Source: CAZOOR01 sp964581505 (lineage in GTDB: Bacteria > Bacteroidota > Ignavibacteria > Kapaibacteriales > UBA2268). From it: DNA of 18,234 bases. The stretch spans positions 1-18,234 of the forward strand of contig CAZOOR010000056.1 in assembly GCA_964581505.1 (NCBI GenBank), read 5' to 3'. Under the pieces are notes generated by a model. That model was not told the origin of the DNA and searched no databases. It saw only the letters and a program-made list of their open reading frames with translations. Made by a program: the position numbers and the translations under genes. Numbering within the stretch: position 1 is the first letter of the stretch; each line of letters opens with the position of its first letter. This document shows, piece after piece, positions 1 through 7,105 of this stretch.

Positions 1-249
1 CCATTATATTGCAAACGAGTGTTCGCTCACTCCACGTTCTTTGATAAGTAATAGGTATATGTAGAAGAAATGTAGAAAGTGTAGTAAAGTGTAGAAAAAC
101 GTAGAAAATCACCAAACTGCACAAATCTTATAACCAATTGATATTACAACTATTTATACAATATTTTGTAATTACTGCTTTTCCTGCGGCATCGTAGTAA
201 AAAATTCACTAAAACGTAGAAAAGTGTAGAAATTTTTCTACATAACCCC
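1..249. other. Intergenic region with no convincing gene
   Basis: No frame stays open for a useful length here. On the + strand, frame 1 is open only from base 1 to a TAA at 49-51, so the tail of an upstream gene cut by the window edge is possible but cannot be recognised. The stretch is AT-rich and is dominated by repeated GTAGAAA-like words, described separately. A terminator follows directly, which suggests that something transcribed on the + strand runs through or ends in this region. Confidence 0.6.
61..242. repeat. Array of GTAGAAA-type short direct repeats
   Basis: GTAGAAA-like words (GTAGA or GTAGT followed by A-rich sequence) begin at 61, 72, 81, 91 and 101, with spacings of 11, 9, 10 and 10 bases, close to one DNA helical turn. 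More copies begin at 194, 216 and 226. The last copy pairs with an inverted copy to form TGTAGAAA-tt-TTTCTACA at 225-242. These are seen directly. The near-helical phasing suggests binding of a protein along one DNA face, but iterons, recombinase arm sites or simple AT-rich drift are all possible. No recognised replication initiator or integrase lies in the window. Confidence 0.6.
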
Positions 250-276
250 ACCCGGAAGACTCCGGGTATTTTTCTG
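250..276 (+). terminator. Rho-independent terminator of an upstream + strand transcript
   Basis: ACCCGGA (250-256), a 4-nt AGAC loop, and TCCGGGT (261-267) form a 7-bp GC-rich stem. It is followed by ATTTTTCT. The T-run is on the + strand side only, so it would end transcripts entering from the left and insulate the efflux operon that starts downstream. Confidence 0.8.
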
Positions 277-291
277 AAAAATAATTGAAAC

Positions 292-336
292 TATTTTTGT
301 TTTCATTCGTTATACAAGCTGGAAAATGACTATAAT
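292..336 (+). promoter_or_regulatory. Probable promoter region of the efflux operon
   Basis: Two candidate elements are visible and I cannot choose between them. TATTTTTG at 292-299 matches the Bacteroidota -7 consensus TAnnTTTG, but no good upstream TTTG element sits at the usual distance. TATAAT at 331-336 matches a classical -10 box, with no good -35. In both cases transcription would start upstream of, or inside, the TetR-type operator at 345-357. Confidence 0.4.
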
Positions 337-344
337 TTATTTTA

Positions 345-357
345 TGACCAATGGTCA
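345..357. promoter_or_regulatory. Palindromic operator, probably for the TetR repressor of this operon
   Basis: The sequence TGACCA-A-TGGTCA is a perfect 13-bp inverted repeat located 24 bp upstream of the first gene of the operon and just downstream of the candidate promoter elements. Perfect short palindromes of this TGAC...GTCA form are typical targets of TetR-family dimers. The only regulator in the operon is the TetR protein at 1765-2499. Autorepression of the whole operon is therefore the simplest inference. Confidence 0.65.
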
Positions 358-381
358 GTTAATAAACGGGGTTCAGTTATT

Positions 382-1752
382 ATGAATAATAAGCAAATAA
401 ATCGTTTGGCAATTGCATTTTTATTCTGTATTATTTTTTTAGCTTCTCTATCGCCCGCTTTTTCGCAAATGCAGAGATTGACGTTGGAGCAAGCAATTGA
501 TTTGGCTGTGCAGAACAATTATGACGCAAAAAAAGCAAGATTGGCAGTGCAAAAATCAGAAGCGAAAATTGATGAAGCATTGGGTAGTGCTTTACCGAAA
601 CTTACACTAAATGCAAACTATACAAATAATCCGAAAAAGCCGAAATTTTTCTTACCGGACTTTGCAAATCCGGGAAGCGGTGAGTTGAAGGCGGTAGAAA
701 TCGGTGCTACAAATTCATTCAAAGCCGGCGCCCAGCTGACACAGATTCTATTCAATTCTGCTGTTTTTACAGGTATTGGCACTGCAAAGACATTTTATAA
801 AGCTTCTAAAGAACAATATAAAAGTTCAATTAGCAAAACAATAGGCTCGGTAAAAAAAACTTTCTACGGCGTGTTGCTTGCAAAAGAATTAGTCGCTGTA
901 TTCGATACAATTCTTGCAAATGCAAATCACAATCTATATGTCGCTGAGAAAATGTATGAAGAAGGCTTTATTCCCGAATTTGATTTGCTCCGCGCCCGAA
1001 CAAGTGTTAAAAATCTCGAACCGGAATTACTTAATGCACAGATGAACTATATGAAATTACTTAATTTATTCAAGTTCAATATAGGTATTGATGTTAATGA
1101 AAATATTGAACCGGCAGGTAGTATTTCACTGAAAGAATATAAATTACCAAACACCGATTCCTTGATTGCTAAGCTGAAAGAAGCCAATTACGACCTGCGT
1201 ACATTAAAATATATGGAAAATGTTCAGGAAGAGGTAATTGATATTTATCGCTCGGATTATTATCCTTCGCTTATCTTGTTCGGTAATTACACATATCAAG
1301 GACAATCGAATGATTGGGATTTCAAGACGGTAAAGAGTGCCGCCGTTGGGGTTAATCTTTCGCTTACTCTATTCCAAGGAATGCAAACGAAAAATCGTGT
1401 TCAGCAGGCGAAAGTGGATTATTTAACTTCCGTTGAGCAGTACAATCAGACCTACGAAGCGTTGAAAATGAAATTGAAGAATGCGGTATATAAACTTTCA
1501 CTTGCTAAGAGCAAGGTCGAAATTAATGAAGGGAACATTGCACGAGCTAAACGAGGTTTTCATATTGCGGAAATACGTTACAAAGAAGGGACCGGCAGTC
1601 AGGTGGAAATAAATGATGCAAACTCCGCTCTGGCAAAGGCAAATCTCAATTATTTGCGTGCTAGCTATGACTATTTGGAGGCTACAATTGAATTGGAAGA
1701 GTTGTTGGGCAAAGTGCCGCAGAAATATATCAATAAATTTGATAATCATTAA
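382..1752 (+). CDS. TolC-family outer-membrane efflux channel
   Basis: 456 aa, the usual length for TolC/OprM-like channels. A cleavable signal peptide is clear: a hydrophobic core at about residues 9-27 ending in a PAFS-Q type cleavage site. The mature protein opens with LTLEQAIDLAVQNN, the characteristic start of the outer-membrane efflux domain. Two OEP repeats follow, each with long alpha-helical, coiled-coil-like segments and amphipathic strands such as ATNSFKAGAQLTQILFN and VGVNLSLTLFQG. The trimeric product should form the outer-membrane exit duct for the adaptor and RND pump encoded downstream. Start: the ATG at 382 is directly followed by the signal peptide, and there is no Shine-Dalgarno sequence. 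Only 12 bp separate it from the TetR gene, indicating co-transcription. Type I secretion also uses such channels, but the neighbours point to RND efflux. Confidence 0.94.
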   Translation: MNNKQINRLAIAFLFCIIFLASLSPAFSQMQRLTLEQAIDLAVQNNYDAKKARLAVQKSEAKIDEALGSALPKLTLNANYTNNPKKPKFFLPDFANPGSGELKAVEIGATNSFKAGAQLTQILFNSAVFTGIGTAKTFYKASKEQYKSSISKTIGSVKKTFYGVLLAKELVAVFDTILANANHNLYVAEKMYEEGFIPEFDLLRARTSVKNLEPELLNAQMNYMKLLNLFKFNIGIDVNENIEPAGSISLKEYKLPNTDSLIAKLKEANYDLRTLKYMENVQEEVIDIYRSDYYPSLILFGNYTYQGQSNDWDFKTVKSAAVGVNLSLTLFQGMQTKNRVQQAKVDYLTSVEQYNQTYEALKMKLKNAVYKLSLAKSKVEINEGNIARAKRGFHIAEIRYKEGTGSQVEINDANSALAKANLNYLRASYDYLEATIELEELLGKVPQKYINKFDNH

Positions 1753-1764
1753 TTCGGAAATAGT

Positions 1765-2499
1765 ATGGGTATTCAGGAAAGAAAATTACAGGAAAAGGAA
1801 TTACGCCGGAAATCAATACTAAAAGCCGGTGCCAAATTATTCAAGAAAATAGGATATTCGGATACTTCGATGGCTCTTGTTGCCGATGAAGCACAACTTT
1901 CCAAAGGAACGTTGTATCTGTATTTTAAGAATAAAGATGACCTATATGCAAATTGTATCTTGGAGAATAGTCTGATATATTTGAATAAGTTTTTTGAAGA
2001 TGCGGAAGAAAAGAGTAAAACAGTCGAGGAGGCTATTATCTCTTATGCAGATGCATATTTCAGATTTACGCAGGAATATCCCGAATTGTTTAATATGTTG
2101 CTAGGTATTGGTACCGCCGCATCTTTCAAAATGGAAAATGTATCCGATGAAACACGAACGAAAATCGTTGAACTTCAAAAGGATATGTTTACAAATAGAA
2201 TTTCTTATTTGCAAAAAGGAATAGATGACGGCTTGCTTAAAGATAATTTCAGCACTTGCTATACGATAGTACAGCTTTGGGTTTCTATTGTCGGCGCTCT
2301 TCATCTAAGCAAAAAGAATAATTTAGACTTTATGTTCGAGAATATTCAACAGCAAGAGTTCCTGAGGGATATTGCGAAAATATTTGTCATTGCATATACT
2401 AAGAATGATGAATTGAAGGAAGTACTTCATAAGGAAATTTGGGAGAATGCAGTTAAGCAGGCACCTGCGTCCATTGGTATTCACTCTAAAATTAAATAA
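1765..2499 (+). CDS. TetR/AcrR-family transcriptional regulator
   Basis: 244 aa. The N-terminal TetR DNA-binding domain is plain: RRKSILKAGAKLFKKIGY, then the helix-turn-helix at about residues 35-54 (TSMALVADEAQLSKGTLYLY), followed by FKNKDDLY, the standard family signature. The C-terminal part (about 70-230) is helical and divergent, as expected for ligand binding and dimerisation. It lies inside the efflux operon, between the channel and adaptor genes, which is typical of local repressors that sense a pump substrate. A perfect palindrome at 345-357, in front of the operon, is the likely operator. That would make it autoregulated, with derepression when ligand is bound. The ligand cannot be predicted. 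The start at 1765 keeps 12 bp from the previous stop. Confidence 0.95.
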   Translation: MGIQERKLQEKELRRKSILKAGAKLFKKIGYSDTSMALVADEAQLSKGTLYLYFKNKDDLYANCILENSLIYLNKFFEDAEEKSKTVEEAIISYADAYFRFTQEYPELFNMLLGIGTAASFKMENVSDETRTKIVELQKDMFTNRISYLQKGIDDGLLKDNFSTCYTIVQLWVSIVGALHLSKKNNLDFMFENIQQQEFLRDIAKIFVIAYTKNDELKEVLHKEIWENAVKQAPASIGIHSKIK

Positions 2500-2541
2500 T
2501 AATGAAAATAAATTACATATAAATAATTAGTCGGGTTTACA

Positions 2542-3690
2542 ATGAATTCAAATATTAAATTCACACTCATACTTTTTTACACCGCTTTGTTGGTTGGATT
2601 GCTTTCCTGCGGTGAAAAACCAAACACTATTGAAAGCAAGAAAGCTGAATTAATTAAATTAAAGAAGCAGTTGCAGAAAACCAAATCAATGATTGCAACA
2701 TTAGAGAAAGAACTTCAAGGAACAAAGCAAGATGGTGCCGGTGCTGTCGTTTACGTTGAAAGTCAAATAGTCCAACCCACAAATTTTAAACGATATATAA
2801 ACCTGCAGGGTGCGGTAGAATCGGACAGAGTTTCCGTACTGAGCAGTAAAATGGGCGGCAATGTTATAAGCATTAATGTTCATCAAGGAGACTTTGTCAG
2901 GCGGGGGCAATTACTTATACGCGTTGATGATGCGGCATTGCAGAGCAGATTGAACGAAATTGATACACGTCTCGAATTTGTAAAGGATATTTACGAAAGA
3001 CAAAAAAGATTGTGGGAACAAAAGGCGGGTTCGGAAATACAATATTTGCAAGCCGAGAACAATTATAAGGCAATGCGGAAATCTAAAGAGACTTTACTGG
3101 AGCAAATACGTAATACAAGAATATATGCACCGTTCAGCGGATATGTGGATTTAATTGTTCCGAAGGTTGGCGAAATGCTTATGCCCGGCAGACCTGCAAT
3201 AAAAATTACCGATATGGCAAATGTGAAAGTAGTTTGCGATATTTCCGAGTCCTATCTTACGACAATTAAAAAGGGTGTTCCGGTTACAGTATCGCTTTCC
3301 GATATTAACGAAGTAATTGAAGGCAAAATTAAAAATGTATCGAAATCTATTAATATTAAGAATAGGACTTTCCGAGCGGAAGTAAGGCTGAAAAGAATTC
3401 CAAAAGCATTAAGACCCTCCCAGATATGCGAAGTATCCGTAAACGATATAAAAAAGGACAGTATCATCACTGTATCCTTGGCTTATGTACAGCGGACGGG
3501 GGAACGTTCGTACGTTTACGTTGTTGATGATAAATCTATGACGGCACGAAAGAGATACATAGAAACCGGACTTTATAATGATACTGTTGTTGAAGTAATA
3601 AGCGGTCTGACGGCAGGCACTCAAATTATTACAAAAGGTACATTTGACCTAGCGGACGGACAAAAAATTAAAGTTGTTACAGAAAAATAA
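2542..3690 (+). CDS. RND efflux periplasmic adaptor (membrane-fusion protein), lipoprotein
   Basis: 382 aa HlyD/AcrA-type adaptor. The first 22 residues form a lipoprotein signal ending in the lipobox LLSC-G, so Cys23 is the probable lipid anchor. Next comes a charged heptad-rich stretch (about 30-62), an extra short coiled coil not found in AcrA. The first lipoyl half follows (about 95-135, VISINVHQGDFVRRGQLLIR), then the alpha-hairpin (about 135-190) that contacts the TolC partner, and the second lipoyl half (about 190-225, TRIYAPFSGYVDLIVPKVGE). The beta-barrel and membrane-proximal domains occupy the rest, ending near LTAGTQIITKGTFDLADGQKI, a common adaptor ending. It bridges the permease at 3702 and the channel at 382. 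The gap to the permease is only 11 bp. Confidence 0.95.
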   Translation: MNSNIKFTLILFYTALLVGLLSCGEKPNTIESKKAELIKLKKQLQKTKSMIATLEKELQGTKQDGAGAVVYVESQIVQPTNFKRYINLQGAVESDRVSVLSSKMGGNVISINVHQGDFVRRGQLLIRVDDAALQSRLNEIDTRLEFVKDIYERQKRLWEQKAGSEIQYLQAENNYKAMRKSKETLLEQIRNTRIYAPFSGYVDLIVPKVGEMLMPGRPAIKITDMANVKVVCDISESYLTTIKKGVPVTVSLSDINEVIEGKIKNVSKSINIKNRTFRAEVRLKRIPKALRPSQICEVSVNDIKKDSIITVSLAYVQRTGERSYVYVVDDKSMTARKRYIETGLYNDTVVEVISGLTAGTQIITKGTFDLADGQKIKVVTEK

Positions 3691-3701
3691 TTACCCGAAA
3701 T

Positions 3702-5768
3702 ATGAAAAAGAAGGAAAAAATAGTCAGAAGGTTTAAACCTACGGAATGGGTCATAGACCACAAAGTACCTGTATATTTATTAACGGTAGTCATTTCGTTC
3801 TTTGGTATATTCTCATATTTGGATATGCCTAAGGAACAGTTTCCCGATATTGTTATTCCGACAATATTTGTGCAAACCGTTTATCCGGGTACATCGCCTA
3901 AGGATATTGAGACATTAATAACCAGACCGATTGAAAAGCAACTGAAATCCGTGAACGGAATAAAAAATATTACCAGCCAATCAATGCCCGATGTGTCTGT
4001 AGTCATTGTTGAATTTCATACCGATGTAGAAACTGTTACTGCTAAACAAAGAGTGCAAGATGCTATTGACAAAGCAAAAAGTGATTTGCCTACCGATTTG
4101 GACAAAGACCCGTCTGTACGCGAAATAGACTTTTCGGAATTTCCGATTATGTTTGTCAATATTGCCGGAGATATCGAACCGCAAAGGTTGAAAGACTATG
4201 CCGATGATTTGCAAGACCGTTTTGAGGAGTTGAAGGAAATCAGGCGTGCCGATATTATCGGCGGTCTTGAAAGAGAAATACATATTGATTTGGATTTATA
4301 TAAAATGCAAGCGGCAGGTCTGACATTTCGTAATGTTGAGAATGCGATTAAAAATGAAAATGTAAATATCTCTTGTGGTGAATATGTTGCATCGGGTGTC
4401 AGGAGAAGTATTCGTCTTATTTCGGAATTTAAAACAGTCAATGATATTAAAAGTATTATAGTCAAATCCGGCAGAGGAACCATCGTTTATCTTCGGGATA
4501 TTGCCGAAATAAAAGATGATTTCAAGGAAAAACTGAGCTATGCCCGTATGAACGGGAAACCGGTTATATCATTAAGTATAATAAAACGGAGCGGTGAAAA
4601 TCTAATTGATGCCGCTGAAAAAATCAAGAATATCACTAATGAATACAAGCAACACAATCTCCCGAGAAATGTCAATATTACCATTACAAGTGATAGGTCT
4701 ATTACTACAAAGAGGAATCTTGATGACTTAATCAATACCGTTATAATCGGTTTTATCCTTGTTACAGTTATTTTGATGTTCTTTATGGGTGTGCAGGATT
4801 CGATGTTTGTTGCTTTGGCTGTGCCATTGTCCTCATTCATCGCATTTATGATAATGCCTACATTCGATTTTACATTCAATACGATTGTAACATTTTCATT
4901 TCTTATGGCTTTGGGTATAATAGTCGATGATGCAATTGTGGTAATTGAGAATACCCACCGCTTGCATACTAAAGAGAATTATAAAATAAAGAAAGCCGCA
5001 AAACTTGCCGCCGGCGAAGTGTTTATTCCTGTATTGGCAGGCACTCTGACAACACTTGCACCGTTCATTCCACTGATATGGATACCGGGTATTGTCGGAG
5101 AATTTATATACTATTTGCCTGTTGTTTTGCTAATAACTCTTGCGGCATCACTGTTTGTAGCCTTCTTTATCAATCCTGTATTAGCGGCTGATTTTATGAA
5201 GAAGAAAGACTTTAAGCGTACTAAGGAAAACACGAAGAAAGTCCATAAAATATTCCTGACAATTGCGGCATTTGGAATATTGTTTGACTTGAATTCAATG
5301 TTTTTCCTTGGGAATATTCTGATTACTCTTGCCGTACTCGGTTATTTAAATCACTATTTCATCACACCGATTTTGATTAAGGGCTTTCAAGAAAAAACGC
5401 TACCGAAAATAATGGCATTATACAAGAAGTTGCTTATGTTCTTCTTAGCTGGGAGACGACCCTATATTGTTTTCTTCGGTATGATAGTAATATTTATAGT
5501 ATCAATATTTTTATTTGTACTATTTCCGCCGAAAATTAATTTCTTTCCTTCGGGTGAACCGAACTTTATCTATACTTATATTAAAATGCCGATAGGCACT
5601 GATGCCGCTGTTACCGATTCATTAACAAAAGAGGTTGAAAAAGAAATATATAAAGTAATCGGACAGAATAATTCAATTGTGAAGTCTGTTATTTCTAATG
5701 TAGGTATCGGTGCCGGCGACCCGAGAAATCCCGATAGGGCTGTGATGCCGCACAAAGGGAAAGTAACT
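3702..5768 (+). CDS. RND multidrug efflux permease, N-terminal part (gene interrupted by assembly gap)
   Basis: 689 codons up to the run of N. This is an AcrB/MexB-like inner-membrane proton antiporter. Visible features are TM1 (about 22-40) followed by PKEQFPDI and the porter-domain phrase VYPGTSPKDIETLITRPIEK; SLSIIKRSGEN before TM2; and the proton-relay motif GIIVDDAIVVIEN in TM4, whose Asp409 and Asp410 correspond to AcrB Asp407/408. The TM6-TM7 linker holds about 45 extra residues (about 515-560) with two added hydrophobic segments, seen in some FCB-group pumps and absent from AcrB. TM7 (about 586-607) leads into the second porter half (FFPSGEPNFIYTYIKMPIGT). The frame runs straight into the gap and the rest resumes at 5869. 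The stop that appears in the frame after the N run is an artefact of the arbitrary gap length. Confidence 0.95.
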
Positions 5769-5868
5769 NNNNNNNNNNNNNNNNNNNNNNNNNNNNNNNN
5801 NNNNNNNNNNNNNNNNNNNNNNNNNNNNNNNNNNNNNNNNNNNNNNNNNNNNNNNNNNNNNNNNNNNN
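5769..5868. other. Scaffold gap of 100 N inside the RND permease gene
   Basis: Exactly 100 N separate two parts of one RND permease. The left part ends on a complete codon and the right part reads in phase from 5869, so a true join needs a missing length divisible by three. A length of 100 is not, so it is a placeholder. From what I remember of the family, about 80 residues (about 250 bp) of porter domain should lie between KGKVT and SDLQ. Confidence 0.9.
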
Positions 5869-6942
5869 CAGTCCGACCTTCAGGTGAATAAACCGGAAAT
5901 TATTCTCGGTATTGATAGAACAAGGGCTAATTATTATGGACTTTCCAGCGGTCAAATCGGTATGACTTTGAGGACTGCAAACTATGGTAAGGAAGTATCA
6001 AAATTCAGAGATGATAAAGATGACTATCCGATTATTGTCCGGCTCGAAGATAAATATAGAAATGACATAATGGCAATCTTGAATATGCCTATTACTTACC
6101 GCGAAATGAGTTCAGGACAATTTAGGCAAATTCCTATCTCGGCTGTAGCAAAAGTTAGGTATTCATATTCATACGCAGGAATTAATAGGAAAGGTCAGAA
6201 AAGAACAATCAAACTGAGCTCAAATGTTCTGAAGGGCTACAATGCAAATGAAATAAACAAACAAATAAAATCGATTGTTCCCTCCTTGAATTTACCGGAA
6301 GGGTATAATGTGGAGTTTGCTGGACAGCAACAAGACCAGCAAGAAATAATGGACTTTATGATTAAGGCATTTCTTATTGCTGTATTTCTCGTACTAATCA
6401 TACTTGTAACACAGTTCAATTCTATGGTCAAACCGCTAATAATTATTACACAGATAATATTGAGTACAATCGGTGTTTTTCTCGGCTTCCTGATTTTCCG
6501 TTTCGAGATGTCTGTGGCGTTAACCGGAATAGGCGTTGTGTCGCTTGCCGGTATTGTGGTCAAAAACGGAATTGTGCTACTTGATTTTATTGAAATTATG
6601 AGAAAAGAGCGGGGAAGAATTCGGGTCGCTATTGCGGAAAGCGGGGCTATAAGATTTAATCCCGTTATTCTAACTGCTATTTCCACAATATTGGGATTAA
6701 TACCGCTTGCTATCGGTTTCAATATTAATTTCGGTACTTTATTCTCCGAGTTTCAACCGCATATTTATGTTGGTGGCGACAGTATGATATTCTGGGGACC
6801 GCTTGCTTGGGCTATTATCTTCGGTTTGTCTTTTGCTACTTTTCTTACTTTGATTGTCGTTCCTTGTATGTATTTTATTCAATACGATATTAAAGTTAGA
6901 ATGAAGAGAAAAAAAGAATTGAAAAGATTTGCAAGAAGCTGA
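5869..6942 (+). CDS. RND multidrug efflux permease, C-terminal part (continues the gene at 3702)
   Basis: 357 codons after the gap. It resumes at QSDLQ followed by NKPEIILGIDRTRANYYGLS, the conserved region of the second porter half, whose AcrB equivalent is the PELRVEIDR-type segment. It continues to SVALTGIGVVSLAGIVVKNG in TM10, where the Lys in VVKNGIVLLDF matches the proton-relay Lys940 of AcrB. TM8-TM12 are all visible, ending in a short basic tail (KVRMKRKKELKRF). A GTG at 5884 could be mistaken for an initiation codon, but homology clearly extends upstream of it, so this is not a separate gene. With the missing ~80 residues the full pump would be about 1,130 aa, longer than AcrB (1,049) because of the central insertion. 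A strong terminator follows within about 30 bp. Confidence 0.94.
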   Translation, partial: QSDLQVNKPEIILGIDRTRANYYGLSSGQIGMTLRTANYGKEVSKFRDDKDDYPIIVRLEDKYRNDIMAILNMPITYREMSSGQFRQIPISAVAKVRYSYSYAGINRKGQKRTIKLSSNVLKGYNANEINKQIKSIVPSLNLPEGYNVEFAGQQQDQQEIMDFMIKAFLIAVFLVLIILVTQFNSMVKPLIIITQIILSTIGVFLGFLIFRFEMSVALTGIGVVSLAGIVVKNGIVLLDFIEIMRKERGRIRVAIAESGAIRFNPVILTAISTILGLIPLAIGFNINFGTLFSEFQPHIYVGGDSMIFWGPLAWAIIFGLSFATFLTLIVVPCMYFIQYDIKVRMKRKKELKRFARS

Positions 6943-6968
6943 TTTTGTGTAAATAACAATCAATTAAT

Positions 6969-7006
6969 AAAATCCCCGCTACTTTGTATTTGCGGGGATT
7001 TTTTAT
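6969..7006 (+). terminator. Rho-independent terminator of the efflux operon
   Basis: AATCCCCGC (6971-6979) pairs perfectly with GCGGGGATT (6992-7000) around a 12-nt loop. Flanking A and T runs extend the stem, and TTTTATT follows. It lies just after the permease stop and before the promoter of the ATPase gene. Confidence 0.9.
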
Positions 7007-7025
7007 TGCCATAAACTTATAATAA

Positions 7026-7058
7026 TTGAGTAATTTATTAACTTATTTATTATATTTG
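7026..7058 (+). promoter_or_regulatory. Probable Bacteroidota-type promoter of the P-type ATPase gene
   Basis: TATATTTG at 7051-7058 matches the -7 consensus TAnnTTTG. ATTG at 7025-7028 is a partial -33 element, but its 22-nt spacing is a little long. The start codon is 48 bp downstream. Nothing else promoter-like lies between the terminator and the gene. Confidence 0.5.
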
Positions 7059-7105
7059 TAAATTAAAGTTTTATTTTAGAAATAATGATTAATAAATATT
7101 ATTAG

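Noticed and set aside
1..51. C-terminal tail of an upstream gene ending at the TAA at 49-51.
   Set aside because: Only 16 codons are visible, with no recognisable sequence. All three forward frames stop within about 65 bases, so the choice of frame is arbitrary.
61..242. CRISPR array at the left end.
   Set aside because: The repeated units are only 7-8 bp with about 10-bp periodicity, not 25-40 bp repeats separated by unique spacers, and no cas gene is present.
5871..5891. An in-frame stop after the N run, suggesting a truncated permease.
   Set aside because: It depends on the arbitrary 100-N length. The real coding frame resumes at 5869 with clear RND homology.
6237..6722. A 161-codon reverse-strand open frame inside the RND permease.
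   Set aside because: It is the antisense shadow of strongly conserved transmembrane coding sequence and has no recognisable domain or promoter.
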